A program made the position numbers and the translations under genes. Below, piece by piece: positions 9,230 to 19,049 of a stretch of DNA of 64,000 bases (position 1 is the stretch's first letter; each line of letters starts with the position of its first letter). The stretch is from an uncultured Bdellovibrionales bacterium (GTDB taxonomy: Bacteria; Bdellovibrionota; Bdellovibrionia; Bdellovibrionales; Bdellovibrionaceae): NCBI GenBank assembly GCA_903926205.1, contig CAIYID010000085.1:1-64000 (forward strand), in the 5' to 3' direction. Under the pieces are notes generated by a model. That model saw nothing but the letters and a program-made list of their open reading frames with translations, was not told where the DNA came from and did not search any database.

Positions 9230-10738
9230 ATGAAAAAACATTTAGTGCGAGTCTACCCTTCAAAAGAAAAACTTCCCCGTGAAAATCAACTCGCTTGGAA
9301 AATGGCCGAAGTGGCTTCCGACAAAGTCAAAATCAATGAAAAGGTCACGGACATGGTCATTAATCGAATCATTGATAATGCTTCTGTTGCGATCGCGGCT
9401 ATCAATCGTCATCCGGTCGCTAGCGCTCGTGCAATGGCGATTGCTCATCCTCGTGCTAACGGTGCAACTGTTTTTGGAATGCCCAATGATCAACGCTTTG
9501 ATTGTGAGTGGACCGCTTGGGCGAACGGAACTGCCGTACGCGAATTAGATTTTCATGATACTTTTCTGGCTGCTGATTATTCTCATCCAGGCGATAATAT
9601 TCCCCCGATGTTGGCCGTTGCTCAACAAACTGGAAAGAGCGGAGCCGATTTACTTCGCGGGATTGTCACAGGATATGAACTTCACGTGAATTTGGTGAAA
9701 GGGATTTGTCTTCACAAACATAAAAAAGATCATATTGCGCATTTGTGCCCAGCCACTGCTGGCGGGATTGGTACGATGTTAGGGCTTTCAACTGAAACTA
9801 TTTATCAAGCCATTCAACAAGCGGTGCATGTCAGTTTCACCACTCGTCAATCACGCAAAGGCGAAATCTCTAGCTGGAAAGCTTATGCCCCAGCTCATTC
9901 GGGAAAATTGGCGATTGAAGCGGTCGATCGCGTGATGCGCGGAGAAGGCGCGCCTTCTCCGATTTATGAGGGAGAAGACTCCGTCATTGCTTATATGCTT
10001 GATGGTAAAGACGGAAAATACGAAGTTCCACTTCCGGGCCCTGGTGAGGAAAAACTCGCGATTCTTGAAACCTACACGAAAGAGCACTCGGCGGAATACC
10101 AATCTCAAGCTTTGATTGATCTGGCTTGTCGCATGCGCACGAAAATTAAAAATTTCGACGACATAAAAGAAATCGTGATTCATACTTCTCATCACACTCA
10201 CTATGTGATCGGTACAGGTGCTGGTGATCCTCAAAAAATGGATCCAAATTCTTCAAGAGAAACCCTTGATCATAGCATCATGTACATTTTTGCCGTGGCT
10301 TTGCAGGATGGAAAATGGCATCACCTTCATTCGTATGCACCGGAGCGCGCACAGCGCCCTGAGACTGTTCGACTGTGGCATAAAGTTCGTACATTGGAAG
10401 CTCCTCAGTGGACCGAGTGGTATCATGATCCAGATCCCAACAAAAAACGCTTTGGCGGCACTGTTGAAATCATCATGAACAATGGTGAAACCCTTATTGA
10501 TGAGCTCGGTGTAGCCAATGCTCATCCAGCAGGCGCAAGACCTTTCAAACGGGACGATTATATTCGCAAGTTTGACACCCTGACTGAAGGAGCTATCACC
10601 AAAGATGAGCGCAATCGCTTCATCAGTTTAGTGCAACGACTACCAGAAATCACTGCCGCCGAACTACTTCAGTTGAACGTGCAATTGCCACTCGCAACTT
10701 TGATTAATAATCATCGCGATACCAAGGGAATTTTTTAA
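9230..10738 (+). CDS. prpD: 2-methylcitrate dehydratase PrpD
   Basis: PrpD removes water from 2-methylcitrate to give 2-methylaconitate in the methylcitrate cycle, which turns propionyl-CoA into pyruvate and succinate. The 502-residue product matches the MmgE/PrpD family over its full length: the N-terminal helical domain with [16 protein letters not shown] and [15 protein letters not shown], and the motif around [22 protein letters not shown] lies 5 bases before the ATG. The stop overlaps the prpB start by one base (TAATG), so prpD, prpB and prpC form one operon in that order. Hydration of the product to 2-methylisocitrate would need an aconitase encoded elsewhere, since none is in this window. 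Confidence 0.95.
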   Translation: MKKHLVRVYPSKEKLPRENQLAWKMAEVASDKVKINEKVTDMVINRIIDNASVAIAAINRHPVASARAMAIAHPRANGATVFGMPNDQRFDCEWTAWANGTAVRELDFHDTFLAADYSHPGDNIPPMLAVAQQTGKSGADLLRGIVTGYELHVNLVKGICLHKHKKDHIAHLCPATAGGIGTMLGLSTETIYQAIQQAVHVSFTTRQSRKGEISSWKAYAPAHSGKLAIEAVDRVMRGEGAPSPIYEGEDSVIAYMLDGKDGKYEVPLPGPGEEKLAILETYTKEHSAEYQSQALIDLACRMRTKIKNFDDIKEIVIHTSHHTHYVIGTGAGDPQKMDPNSSRETLDHSIMYIFAVALQDGKWHHLHSYAPERAQRPETVRLWHKVRTLEAPQWTEWYHDPDPNKKRFGGTVEIIMNNGETLIDELGVANAHPAGARPFKRDDYIRKFDTLTEGAITKDERNRFISLVQRLPEITAAELLQLNVQLPLATLINNHRDTKGIF

Positions 10739-11634
10739 TGTTATTTCAACACACCAATCCCATGGTAAAACGAGCGGAGTTCCGAAAAGCTCTTAAATCA
10801 GGAAAGCTCCTGCGTTTTCCTGGCGCTTGGTCACCTCTCGTTGCCATGCAAATTGAAAAAATCGGCTTTGACGGAGTCTACATTTCTGGCTCCGTTTTAT
10901 CCAATGATCTTGGTTATCCGGATGTAGGGTTGACCACCTTAACAGAGGTTGCAGCACGAGGTCGTCAGATTTCGCGAGCAACAAAGTTACCCACCATCAT
11001 TGATATTGACACTGGCTTTGGTGTGCCGATGAATGCCGCCCGCTCCGTGAGTGAGTTGATTGAGCTCGGACTTGCAGGCTGCCATTTAGAAGACCAAGAA
11101 AACCCCAAACGCTGCGGACATCTTGATGGAAAGTCTTTGGTTGCTTCGTCTGAAATGACGATGAAAATCAAAGCAGCGGCAGAGGGTAAAAAAATGGATC
11201 CTAACTTTTTAATCATCGCGCGCACTGATGCGCGAGCTTCAGAAGGTCTCGACAAAGCTATCGATCGCGCTAAAGCCTATGTTGACGCTGGTGCAGAGAT
11301 GATTTTCCCAGAAGCTCTTGCGGATTTAAAAGAATTTGAAATCTTTAGAAAGGCCGTCAATGTTCCGCTTTTAGCCAACATGACAGAGTTTGGAAAATCA
11401 AAATTACTAACGACAAAAGAGTTAGAAAGTGTTGGTTTTAACTTGGTCATTTATCCAGTCACAACTTTGCGTTTAGCAATGAAAGCCGTTGAGTCTGGCT
11501 TGCTTCAAATTAAAGCCGATGGAACGCAAGAGGCTCTTATTGCAAAAATGCAGACTCGCAAAGAACTCTACGACCTCACAAATTACGAAGATTATAATCA
11601 ATTTGATCAAAGCATTTTTAATTTTAAAGTCTAA
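10738..11634 (+). CDS. prpB: Methylisocitrate lyase PrpB
   Basis: PrpB splits 2-methylisocitrate into pyruvate and succinate, the last step of the methylcitrate cycle. The 298-residue protein is a member of the isocitrate lyase/PEP mutase TIM-barrel family, with the metal-binding stretch IIDIDTGFG and the active-site loop KRCGHLDGK carrying the catalytic cysteine. The family loop is normally KKCGH, so this is a conservative change. Translation is coupled to prpD by a TAATG overlap, and prpC follows 18 bases after the stop. Confidence 0.95.
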   Translation: MLFQHTNPMVKRAEFRKALKSGKLLRFPGAWSPLVAMQIEKIGFDGVYISGSVLSNDLGYPDVGLTTLTEVAARGRQISRATKLPTIIDIDTGFGVPMNAARSVSELIELGLAGCHLEDQENPKRCGHLDGKSLVASSEMTMKIKAAAEGKKMDPNFLIIARTDARASEGLDKAIDRAKAYVDAGAEMIFPEALADLKEFEIFRKAVNVPLLANMTEFGKSKLLTTKELESVGFNLVIYPVTTLRLAMKAVESGLLQIKADGTQEALIAKMQTRKELYDLTNYEDYNQFDQSIFNFKV

Positions 11635-11652
11635 AAAATAGGGAGAATCAAA

Positions 11653-12813
11653 ATGTCTCAAATCGTGAATCCAGATTACGTGGTCGAGCCAGAAAAAATG
11701 AATGTAAAAAAAGGCCTGGAAGGCTCTGTGGTTGATCAAACGACCATTTCAAAAGTAACTCCTGAGACTAATTCTCTTGTTTACAAAGGCTATCCGGTTC
11801 AAGAACTTGCGGAAAACTGCCGCTTTGAAGAGGTTGCTTATCTTCTGTGGAACAGCGAACTTCCAACAAAATCTCAATTGGCAGAGTTTGAGAAAAAAGA
11901 ACGCAGCTACCGTGATATCACGAAGGCCAATCTGGAAATCATTCGCCTGCTTCCAAAAAAATGTCATCCGATGGATTCGATTCGTACGGCGGTGAGTTTT
12001 TTAGGAGCCGAGGATTCAAGAATTTGGGATAAAGCCAGCAATCTTGATAAAGCCATGATCATGCTAGCCAAAATTCCCACGATGGTGGCTGCGGACTTCC
12101 GCTTTAAAAAAGGCTTAGAATTTATTCCTCCGAATCCTCAACTGCCCATGGCTGAAAACTTTTTTCATATGTGTTTTGGAAAAGTGCCTGCGGCTGATAT
12201 CGTCAAAGCCTTTGACGTGTCATTAACCCTTTATGCTGAGCACAGTTTCAATGCCTCCACGTTTGCCACTCGTGTGATCGCTTCGACCGAGTCCGACATT
12301 TACAGTGCGACGGTTGGTGGAATCGGTGCTTTAAAAGGCCCTCTTCATGGCGGAGCGAACGAGCAAGTGATGCATATGATGCTTGAAATTGCTGATCCTG
12401 CGAAAGCGGAGCAATGGATGATTGATGCTTTGAAAAATAAACGTAAAGTGATGGGCTTCGGTCACCGCGTTTACAAATATGGCGACAGTCGTGTGCCTAC
12501 CATGAAGAAATATGCACAAAAAATGGCCGATGCGACCGGCGAACAAAAATGGATGAAAATGTACGCGGCTCTGGAAAAAACCATGATTGATCAAAAGAAA
12601 ATTCATCCCAATTTAGATTTTCCGGCAGGCCCTGCTTATTACATGATGGGATTTGAAATTGATTTCTTCACTCCAATTTTTGTCATGGCCCGAACCACTG
12701 GCTGGTCAGCGCACATCATGGAGCAACATAGTAATAATCGCATTATACGCCCGCTTTCTGAATACAACGGCCCAGCAGAGAGACATGTCAAACCAGTTTC
12801 AGAAAGAAATTAA
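11653..12813 (+). CDS. prpC: 2-methylcitrate synthase (citrate synthase family)
   Basis: The enzyme joins propionyl-CoA and oxaloacetate to 2-methylcitrate, the entry step of the cycle completed by its two upstream neighbours. The 386 residues show the citrate synthase landmarks: GPLHGGANEQVMHMM with the catalytic histidine, MGFGHRVYKYGDSR with the second histidine, and the C-terminal EQHSNNRIIRPLSEY. The short form without the N-terminal extension of hexameric citrate synthases fits PrpC. A plain citrate synthase has the same fold, so the assignment rests on the prpD-prpB context. AGGGAG lies 7 bases before the ATG. No propionate regulator gene (prpR) is adjacent. Confidence 0.92.
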   Translation: MSQIVNPDYVVEPEKMNVKKGLEGSVVDQTTISKVTPETNSLVYKGYPVQELAENCRFEEVAYLLWNSELPTKSQLAEFEKKERSYRDITKANLEIIRLLPKKCHPMDSIRTAVSFLGAEDSRIWDKASNLDKAMIMLAKIPTMVAADFRFKKGLEFIPPNPQLPMAENFFHMCFGKVPAADIVKAFDVSLTLYAEHSFNASTFATRVIASTESDIYSATVGGIGALKGPLHGGANEQVMHMMLEIADPAKAEQWMIDALKNKRKVMGFGHRVYKYGDSRVPTMKKYAQKMADATGEQKWMKMYAALEKTMIDQKKIHPNLDFPAGPAYYMMGFEIDFFTPIFVMARTTGWSAHIMEQHSNNRIIRPLSEYNGPAERHVKPVSERN

Positions 12814-12862
12814 GCGTCGCAGCCTATGAGGCGAAGCCCTTCTCACAACCAGAGGCTAAGCC

Positions 12863-13222
12863 CTAGCGTTCGTCATAAAGCTCGACACTGTGACCATCAG
12901 GATCTAGCACCACCGCCATTTTTCCAAAGGGAAGTTCTTGCATGCTCATAAGAACTTCCACTCCTGAAATTTGCTGAAGCTTTATCAGCACCTCAGAAAT
13001 ATTTTCAACCTGAATACGCAAAGATAAATCTGGAGAAAGTCTCTTTTCTCTTTTCGCAATAGAAAAAAGTCCAATTTCAAGATCTCCCATATTGCCACGA
13101 TAAGACACGGAACCATTTTTCACGTTCGTGACCTGCATGGCGACCCCCAGGGCGCTAAAGAAACTCACCATATCTTGCATTTTTTCAGTGTTAATCGTGA
13201 TTGTTTTAAGGATAGAGGTCAT
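12863..13222 (-). CDS. VOC/glyoxalase-fold protein
   Basis: A 119-residue single-domain protein of the vicinal-oxygen-chelate superfamily (glyoxalase / bleomycin-resistance fold), with two beta-alpha-beta-beta-beta units and the typical end DPDGHSVELYDE. The glutamate that usually binds metal in the second unit is present. In the first strand (LKTITINTEK) I see no histidine at the usual first metal-ligand position, so catalytic activity is doubtful. Substrate is unknown. The gene runs opposite to prpC and pepN on either side. Confidence 0.8.
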   Translation of the reverse strand: MTSILKTITINTEKMQDMVSFFSALGVAMQVTNVKNGSVSYRGNMGDLEIGLFSIAKREKRLSPDLSLRIQVENISEVLIKLQQISGVEVLMSMQELPFGKMAVVLDPDGHSVELYDER

Positions 13223-13312
13223 GACTCTATGCCAATCTGATTGACGAAGATAGTCAAGCTCTCTAGCTTGGCGAGTTCTAGGTCCAACTCAGGTACTGAC
13301 GAAGGAGAATTC

Positions 13313-15940
13313 ATGAAAACCGACGAGCCAAAAAAGATCTTTCTCAAAGACTACCAAACTCCTGATTTTACTATAGACCACGTTGACTTAAATTTTGATT
13401 TACAGGAAGACTTTTGTCGAGTCACCGCAGTCATGGCCATTCGTAAGTTAAACCCCAAAGTCCAGGCTCTCATTTTAGATGGGGAAGAACTGAAACTGGA
13501 AAAAATCTTTTTGAATGATAAAGAGTTAAGTTCCAGCGAGATAACTGTGGGGTCCTCAACGCTTGAAGTTCTTCAAGTTCCTAATGAGTTTCAGTTAAAA
13601 ACAGTTGTGTTCATTGAACCAAACAAAAACACCAGTCTTGAGGGGCTGTATCGCGCTTCAAACGTATTTTGTACTCAATGCGAAGCTCAGGGGTTTCGTA
13701 AAATCACCTATTTCTTAGATCGTCCTGATGTGATGACAAAATTCCAAGTGACACTTGAGGCTGACGAAAAAAAATATCCTGTGCTGCTTTCGAATGGCGA
13801 TCGTCTGTGGAAAAAATCCTTAGGAAATGGACGACATCAAGCGCACTGGAAAGATCCCTTCAAAAAACCCTGCTACTTATTTGCCCTTGTTGCGGGCGAT
13901 CTCGGTTTGATCGAAGATCACTTTGTCACAAAATCAGGTAAAAATGTGAGTCTAGAGATTTACTCTCAGCATGGAAGCCAAGACCGCTGTCATCACGCCA
14001 TGGCCTCGCTAAAAAAATGTATGGCTTGGGATGAATCTCGTTTTGGGCGAGAATACGATCTTTCGACTTACATGATCGTGGCCACGGATGATTTTAATGC
14101 TGGTGCAATGGAGAATAAAGGTCTTAATATTTTCAATTCTCGCCTGGTGCTTGCGGATGCCAAATCTGCCACCGATGCCGACTATTTTAATATTGAATCA
14201 GTGGTGGCTCATGAATATTTCCACAATTGGACTGGCAATCGAGTCACTTTGCGAGATTGGTTTCACTTGTCTTTAAAAGAAGGGCTCACTGTTTTTCGCG
14301 ATCAAGAATTTTCAATGGATATGAGTTCCCGCTCCGTGGTGCGAATTGATTCTGTGACTGATCTGCGCAGCCGACAGTTTGCCGAAGATGCGGGTCCCTC
14401 GGCTCATCCCATCCGCCCTGAAAGCTGCCTTGCCGTGGACAATTTTTTCACTTCGACGATTTACGAAAAAGGTTCAGAAGTTATTCGCATGATGCAAACC
14501 ATGGTTGGACGCCCGGGCTTTCGCAAGGGCATGGATCTTTATTTTGAACGCCACGATGGTCAGGCCGTCATTATTGAAGATTTTGCGCGCGCCATTTCCG
14601 ATGCCAACGGCCAAACCTGGGAGCAATTCAAGCTATGGTACTCCCAGGCTGGGACTCCCCACGTCAAAGTGACAGAAACTTTCGATCAGAAAAAAAACGA
14701 ATACCATTTGGAGCTCGAACAATTCTGCCCCGCGACTCCTGGTCAACCGGAGAAACAAGCTTTTCATATTCCTTTGCTCATTGGTCTTCTTGACCCAAGT
14801 GGAAAAGATATCGAAATTTCTCATCCAGAACTCAAGACAAATTCAGAGGGACAAAAACTTCTTAATTTTATCGATAAAAAGAAAACTTATGTTTTTTCCG
14901 GCATCACTCAAAAACCGACTTTGTCATTGAATCGTCAATTTTCGGCCCCGATTCATTTGGAATGGTCCGCTACTGATGAAGAGCTCTTACTTTTACTCAG
15001 TCATGATTCTGATGATTTTAATCGTTGGGAAGCGGGACAAAAATTGGCCACGCAAAATCTTTTGCAGCTCACTGAGGCCTACAAGCAGCAAAAAAGCATT
15101 CCATCTTCTGAAACGCTCCTGAGGGGATTAAAAAAATCCATACAGAGCCCATTAGACACCGCCTTGAAAGCGATGATTTTAGATTTGCCAGCTGACTCCT
15201 ATTTGCTACAAATGCAGAAGGAGCTTCATGCTCCCGCGATGGAAGCCGCTCGCCAGTCATTGGAACTTGAAATTGCAACGAAACTCAAACCACAGTTTGA
15301 AGAAATTTATCAGCAATTTCATGGAAAAAATGACAACGAAAGAACTCCGAAAAATTTTGCAGAACGTCGTCTAAAAAATCTAGCACTGCAATATTTAACT
15401 TTACTGGATAAAGGGGTTTTGGCTCTTAAACAATTTAAAACTACAAAAATCATGACTGATCAACAAGCGGCTCTTGGAGCGCTGGTTCATCAAAGCAATG
15501 AGTACCGCAAGGAGGCCCTCGCGGCTTTTCATCTTCAATGGAAAGAAGATCAACTTGTGATGAACAAGTGGTTTGCACTACAAGCGCAATCCACCGCGCT
15601 AGATACTTTTGAAAATGTTGTTCAACTGTGGGAACATCCAGATTTCAATCGAAAAAATCCGAATCGGGTTTATAGTTTGCTCAGTCAGTTCGGGGCTAAC
15701 TTGGTGAGATTTCATGATCCCAATAAAGAATGCTACACTTTCATGGCAGAAAAAATTATTGAGCTCGATAAGTTAAATCCTCAGGTGGCGACACGGGTTT
15801 CGGGTAGTTTCAACCCTTGGATTAAACTCACCGGAATTCAAAAAGAGAAAGCCCATCGCTCGCTGGAAAAAATGATTTCCGCAGGTCTTTCGAAAAATAC
15901 CTACGAAATCGTTTCCAAAGCCTTAGCCGCAGCCCCTTAG
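13313..15940 (+). CDS. pepN: Aminopeptidase N (M1 zinc metalloprotease)
   Basis: A cytosolic aminopeptidase that removes N-terminal residues from peptides. The product is about 875 residues, close to E. coli PepN (870). It has the substrate-binding motif GAMENKGLN, the zinc site HEYFHNW followed by the second glutamate in LKEGLTVFRDQEF, and the long C-terminal helical domain of the family. The frame is open to TTG 13241, but ATG 13313 has AAGGAG 6 bases upstream and gives the length expected for PepN, so I use it. The last four bases overlap the stop of the small convergent gene. Confidence 0.95.
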   Translation: MKTDEPKKIFLKDYQTPDFTIDHVDLNFDLQEDFCRVTAVMAIRKLNPKVQALILDGEELKLEKIFLNDKELSSSEITVGSSTLEVLQVPNEFQLKTVVFIEPNKNTSLEGLYRASNVFCTQCEAQGFRKITYFLDRPDVMTKFQVTLEADEKKYPVLLSNGDRLWKKSLGNGRHQAHWKDPFKKPCYLFALVAGDLGLIEDHFVTKSGKNVSLEIYSQHGSQDRCHHAMASLKKCMAWDESRFGREYDLSTYMIVATDDFNAGAMENKGLNIFNSRLVLADAKSATDADYFNIESVVAHEYFHNWTGNRVTLRDWFHLSLKEGLTVFRDQEFSMDMSSRSVVRIDSVTDLRSRQFAEDAGPSAHPIRPESCLAVDNFFTSTIYEKGSEVIRMMQTMVGRPGFRKGMDLYFERHDGQAVIIEDFARAISDANGQTWEQFKLWYSQAGTPHVKVTETFDQKKNEYHLELEQFCPATPGQPEKQAFHIPLLIGLLDPSGKDIEISHPELKTNSEGQKLLNFIDKKKTYVFSGITQKPTLSLNRQFSAPIHLEWSATDEELLLLLSHDSDDFNRWEAGQKLATQNLLQLTEAYKQQKSIPSSETLLRGLKKSIQSPLDTALKAMILDLPADSYLLQMQKELHAPAMEAARQSLELEIATKLKPQFEEIYQQFHGKNDNERTPKNFAERRLKNLALQYLTLLDKGVLALKQFKTTKIMTDQQAALGALVHQSNEYRKEALAAFHLQWKEDQLVMNKWFALQAQSTALDTFENVVQLWEHPDFNRKNPNRVYSLLSQFGANLVRFHDPNKECYTFMAEKIIELDKLNPQVATRVSGSFNPWIKLTGIQKEKAHRSLEKMISAGLSKNTYEIVSKALAAAP

Positions 15941-16236
15941 GCTGCGTTATTAGCCACAGAGGGCTGGAGGATGCCTCGGGACTGACAGGCAGTGATGCAA
16001 TCATCCCAAAATTTATCTTTAATTTTTTGCTCTGCAGGTCCCATTTTTACTTTTGGGAAATCCTTTTTCTCGAAATGCTCGCAAAATTGGGCTTCGGCGC
16101 CTGCTCGTACAACTTTTAGAAGCAAATTGAAATGAGGCTCGGTGAATGGTTTATTATCAACCAACATTTTACGCAGCCCCTGCTCTGGTGTTTGAGATAA
16201 AAACTGAAACAATCCGGCAACATCGTACTGACTCAT
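15937..16236 (-). CDS. Small protein of unknown function, convergent with pepN
   Basis: A 99-residue soluble, mainly helical protein, MSQYDVAGLFQFLSQTPEQG at its start, with two cysteines (EAQFCEHF and ITACQSRG). No signal peptide and no family that I recognise. A strong GGGAGG lies 5 bases before the ATG, which makes it a real gene rather than an antisense shadow. Its end overlaps the pepN end by four bases. Confidence 0.7.
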   Translation of the reverse strand: MSQYDVAGLFQFLSQTPEQGLRKMLVDNKPFTEPHFNLLLKVVRAGAEAQFCEHFEKKDFPKVKMGPAEQKIKDKFWDDCITACQSRGILQPSVANNAA

Positions 16237-16440
16237 TAAGCCTCCCTATTTATTTAGCAATACGCTCTTTTGACCACGCCTTGCATTGACTAGCGCTTTT
16301 GCTTGATACCCCTCTCTTATCGGAAAAAATCGAAACAGCTTTAAAGGAAATCTCAGCTTGAGACATTGGCCAGGTCCAAAAATGGTCTCTCACTTCGACC
16401 AAAGGCAGGAAATCATTATTCAGTGAGTTCATTCCAATTC

Positions 16441-16469
16441 TTGGCAAAAGGGAAAAAATAGACCATACT
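16441..16469 (+). promoter_or_regulatory. Sigma70-type promoter of the 34-residue gene
   Basis: TTGGCA (16441-16446), a 17-base spacer and CATACT (16464-16469) match the -35 and -10 consensus at good spacing. Transcription would start near 16476, giving a leader of fewer than 20 bases before the start codon. Confidence 0.65.
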
Positions 16470-16493
16470 GGACCAGATCTAAAGGAGAAAAAA

Positions 16494-16598
16494 ATGGCTA
16501 AAAAGAAAAAACGTACAAAGAACAAACACCACGTCAAACGCATCAAACGAAAAAAGAGAATGTTAAAGGCTAAACAAACCAGCCGAAAAACTAAATAA
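16494..16598 (+). CDS. 34-residue lysine/arginine-rich small protein
   Basis: The ORF starts MAKKKKRTKNKHHVKRIKRK and ends SRKTK. More than half the residues are lysine or arginine and there are no acidic residues, so it should bind RNA or DNA. AAAGGAG lies 6 bases before the ATG, a sigma70-type promoter lies 25 bases upstream, and a strong hairpin-plus-T terminator follows 16 bases after the stop. The gene therefore has a complete monocistronic expression unit. In size and the run KRIKRKKRMLKAK it recalls tiny ribosomal proteins such as the bacterial COX24-domain protein (bS22 type), but this is a resemblance by eye and not an assignment. A histone-like or RNA-chaperone peptide is equally possible. 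Confidence 0.75.
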   Translation: MAKKKKRTKNKHHVKRIKRKKRMLKAKQTSRKTK

Positions 16599-16612
16599 TC
16601 TTTTTAATTTTA

Positions 16613-16650
16613 AGAGCTTCGATTTTTCATCGAAGCTTCTTCTTTTGTTT
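16613..16650 (+). terminator. Intrinsic terminator of the 34-residue gene
   Basis: AGCTTCGAT (16615-16623) pairs with ATCGAAGCT (16629-16637), with a 5-base loop and a T-rich tail. It lies 16 bases after the small ORF. Confidence 0.8.
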
Positions 16651-16681
16651 TCCTGACTCTTCATTTTCGTAGGCCAACTAA

Positions 16682-18193
16682 TTATTTTTGTTTTTGCTCA
16701 CGAATTTTTCGAATTAAATTTGGAACAAGAGCTGTCAGGTCAGAGGGCAATAAAGAAATAATATCTTTTCCTTCTTTGCACCACTCATTAGCTAAGCGGC
16801 CGTGAACATAGGCTCCTAACACCGCTGCACGAGAGGGCTCCAAACCCTGGGCGTAAAACGCCGCTATAAATCCCGACAAAACATCCCCTGAACCAGCTTT
16901 TGCCAATCCAGAATTTCCAGCTAAAACGACTCCGGACATTTTCAAATTTGCGGAGGCCACAATCGTTCGAAATCCCTTAAAAAGAACAACACAACCTAAA
17001 AGCACGGCGGCCTCTTGTGCTGAGCCAAATCGGTCCGCATTTAAAACTTTAGGTGCTCGCTGCAGAAGACCGGACAACTCTCCGGCATGAGGAGTGACAA
17101 TCCAGGTGGTGGGAAGCGGCCAGATTTTTTTTTGCGCAATCACAGTCAGTGCATCGGCGTCGACAACGACTCGCTCAAATTTTCTTTTAATAAGTTCTCG
17201 AAGTAATTTTTCTGTCTCTTCATTCACGCCAAGCCCTGGGCCAATGATCACACAGCTCTCTTTGTCGAGAGTTTTCAAATCGAGAGTTTTTTTGTCTCTA
17301 AAAATCACTTCTGGAATCATTTGCAGATTCTGATAAATCCCAGAATCCCCATAAAAATAAACATAACCCGCGCCCGCACGCCCAGCACCATTTGCGGCCA
17401 ATAAACCCGCCCCAGGATATTCGGAACTTCCCGCGATAAGCTGAACAGTACCATGATTAGATTTATGCGAAAGTTCATCTCGCGTTGGTAGCAACTGAGC
17501 ACAAGCGCGACCACCCCAGGCAAAATGAGTTTTCGCTTCACGGCGAAGCAGCTGTAAGGGAAAACCGATGCGATGAATTTTCAGCAAACCCACACAGCGA
17601 GGCCCACGTGAAATAAAAAAACCAGGCTTCGCCAGTCCAAAAGTCACCGTGAGTTTCGCTCGCAGAGCCAGTGGCTTTTCAAGCCCGGTGTCCACATCCA
17701 AACCCAAAGGTGAATCAACTGCGACAACAAATCTATTTTTTGAATTAAGAAATTGTACGAGCTCTAGAAGTTCTTGATCCAGGCTTGCAGAAAAGCCCGT
17801 TCCTAAAATCGCTTCAACGATAACTTCGCAGTTAGCAATCTCCATCTTCAGTCTGTCGCTAGAAAGACGCAAAATTTCTACTCCGCTGTTTTGGGCCTTT
17901 TCTAATTGAAAATTCCAAATTTTTGCGGGAGTCGATTTTTCTCGTAAAATAGCGCAGACTAAATTCGTAAAACCTTTTCTTTTGAGAATTCGCGCGGTAG
18001 CTAAACCGTCAGCGCCATTATTTCCAGCCCCAATCAAAATAAGAATCCGATTTTTTTTGTTTTTTAACGCTGAGTGAATTTCTTCTGCCACTGCAGAGCC
18101 CGCTGCTTCCATAAGCACTTCTGGACTCAAACCGAACTCTTTTTGGGCAATTTGATCAATTTGCTGAGATTGAGTCCGAGTTGAAAGTCGCAT
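16682..18193 (-). CDS. nnr: Bifunctional NAD(P)HX epimerase / ADP-dependent NAD(P)HX dehydratase
   Basis: This enzyme repairs hydrated NADH and NADPH: the N-terminal domain interconverts the R and S forms, and the C-terminal domain dehydrates them at the cost of ADP. The 503 residues carry both units: the YjeF_N domain (about 1-210) with LIGAGNNGADGLATARIL, and the carbohydrate-kinase-like domain (about 230-500) with GPGLGVN, VVDADAL, VTPHAGE and the phosphate-binding GSGDVLSGFIAAF. Its ATG overlaps the folE stop by one base (TGATG), so the two genes are co-translated. Confidence 0.95.
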   Translation of the reverse strand: MRLSTRTQSQQIDQIAQKEFGLSPEVLMEAAGSAVAEEIHSALKNKKNRILILIGAGNNGADGLATARILKRKGFTNLVCAILREKSTPAKIWNFQLEKAQNSGVEILRLSSDRLKMEIANCEVIVEAILGTGFSASLDQELLELVQFLNSKNRFVVAVDSPLGLDVDTGLEKPLALRAKLTVTFGLAKPGFFISRGPRCVGLLKIHRIGFPLQLLRREAKTHFAWGGRACAQLLPTRDELSHKSNHGTVQLIAGSSEYPGAGLLAANGAGRAGAGYVYFYGDSGIYQNLQMIPEVIFRDKKTLDLKTLDKESCVIIGPGLGVNEETEKLLRELIKRKFERVVVDADALTVIAQKKIWPLPTTWIVTPHAGELSGLLQRAPKVLNADRFGSAQEAAVLLGCVVLFKGFRTIVASANLKMSGVVLAGNSGLAKAGSGDVLSGFIAAFYAQGLEPSRAAVLGAYVHGRLANEWCKEGKDIISLLPSDLTALVPNLIRKIREQKQK

Positions 18194-18849
18194 CAGGGAC
18201 CTTCATAACGTGTCGTACAGTGGGCCAAGAACTCACTCCGAGTGGCAGCAGAATCCCTGAACTCACCACGTAGATCCGAGGTCGCCGTCGCACTATGACT
18301 GTCCTCTACGCCACGAGCGATGACACAATAATGACGAGCGTTCATATGAACAGCCACATCTTTTGTTTCCAAAATATATTCCAAACAATCTGCAATTTGT
18401 TTAGTCAATCTTTCTTGTACTTGCGGGCGTCGAGCGAAAAATTGCACGATGCGATTGATTTTCGATAAACCAATAACTTTTTTATTCGGTATATAAGCCA
18501 CGGTGGCATGTCCGTCGATTGTTTGAAAATGGTGCTCACAAACACTCAAAACTTCGATATCCTGGACGACCAACATTTGATCATACTTCATATCATTTTC
18601 AATCACCGTGATTCGTGGAAAGGTCTCTTTATTCAAGCCGGAAAAAACCTCGTTCACATACATTCTTGCAATACGACCAGGAGTGTCTTCTAAGCTGTCG
18701 CTGCTCAAATCAAGTCCCAAAGTGGTCATGATTTCCAAAAAACAAAGAGAGATTTTTTTAATCTTTTCATCACTTGTCAAATCGGACTCTAAGAGGGGAC
18801 CAGGACGCACGTGCTTTAAAATCTCAGCAGGTTCAAGAGAATTAGTCAT
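18193..18849 (-). CDS. folE: GTP cyclohydrolase I
   Basis: FolE turns GTP into dihydroneopterin triphosphate, the first step of tetrahydrofolate and other pterin synthesis. Residues match the family along the full length: [18 protein letters not shown], the zinc ligands in VCEHHF and HYCVIARG, and [20 protein letters not shown]. The frame is open up to 18954. ATG 18849 gives 218 residues, nearest to E. coli FolE (222); ATG 18882 (229 residues) is possible, and neither has a strong ribosome site. The gene is followed directly by the NAD(P)HX repair gene, with a TGATG overlap. Confidence 0.94.
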   Translation of the reverse strand: MTNSLEPAEILKHVRPGPLLESDLTSDEKIKKISLCFLEIMTTLGLDLSSDSLEDTPGRIARMYVNEVFSGLNKETFPRITVIENDMKYDQMLVVQDIEVLSVCEHHFQTIDGHATVAYIPNKKVIGLSKINRIVQFFARRPQVQERLTKQIADCLEYILETKDVAVHMNARHYCVIARGVEDSHSATATSDLRGEFRDSAATRSEFLAHCTTRYEGP

Positions 18850-19049
18850 TTTTTTTGAGCGTCTCTTTTTGGTAGAGTTCATGAGGCGTAAACTAGCAGA
18901 GACTCCCGGGTGTTGTCCACAATTGTCGTCCTGTCTAGTTTTTTGACAGGTCACTGAGCCTTAAATCCGGTTTTAGTAAGGACCAAGCTTTGCATTAAAC
19001 TTATCCGTCGCCCCCATTAGCTAAAATGAAAATTTTGGCAGAGGAGCTT

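Noticed and set aside
16250-16546. 98-codon - strand frame opposite the 34-residue gene
   Set aside because: It lies antisense to a gene with promoter, ribosome site and terminator; its hydrophobic start is only the complement of lysine codons.
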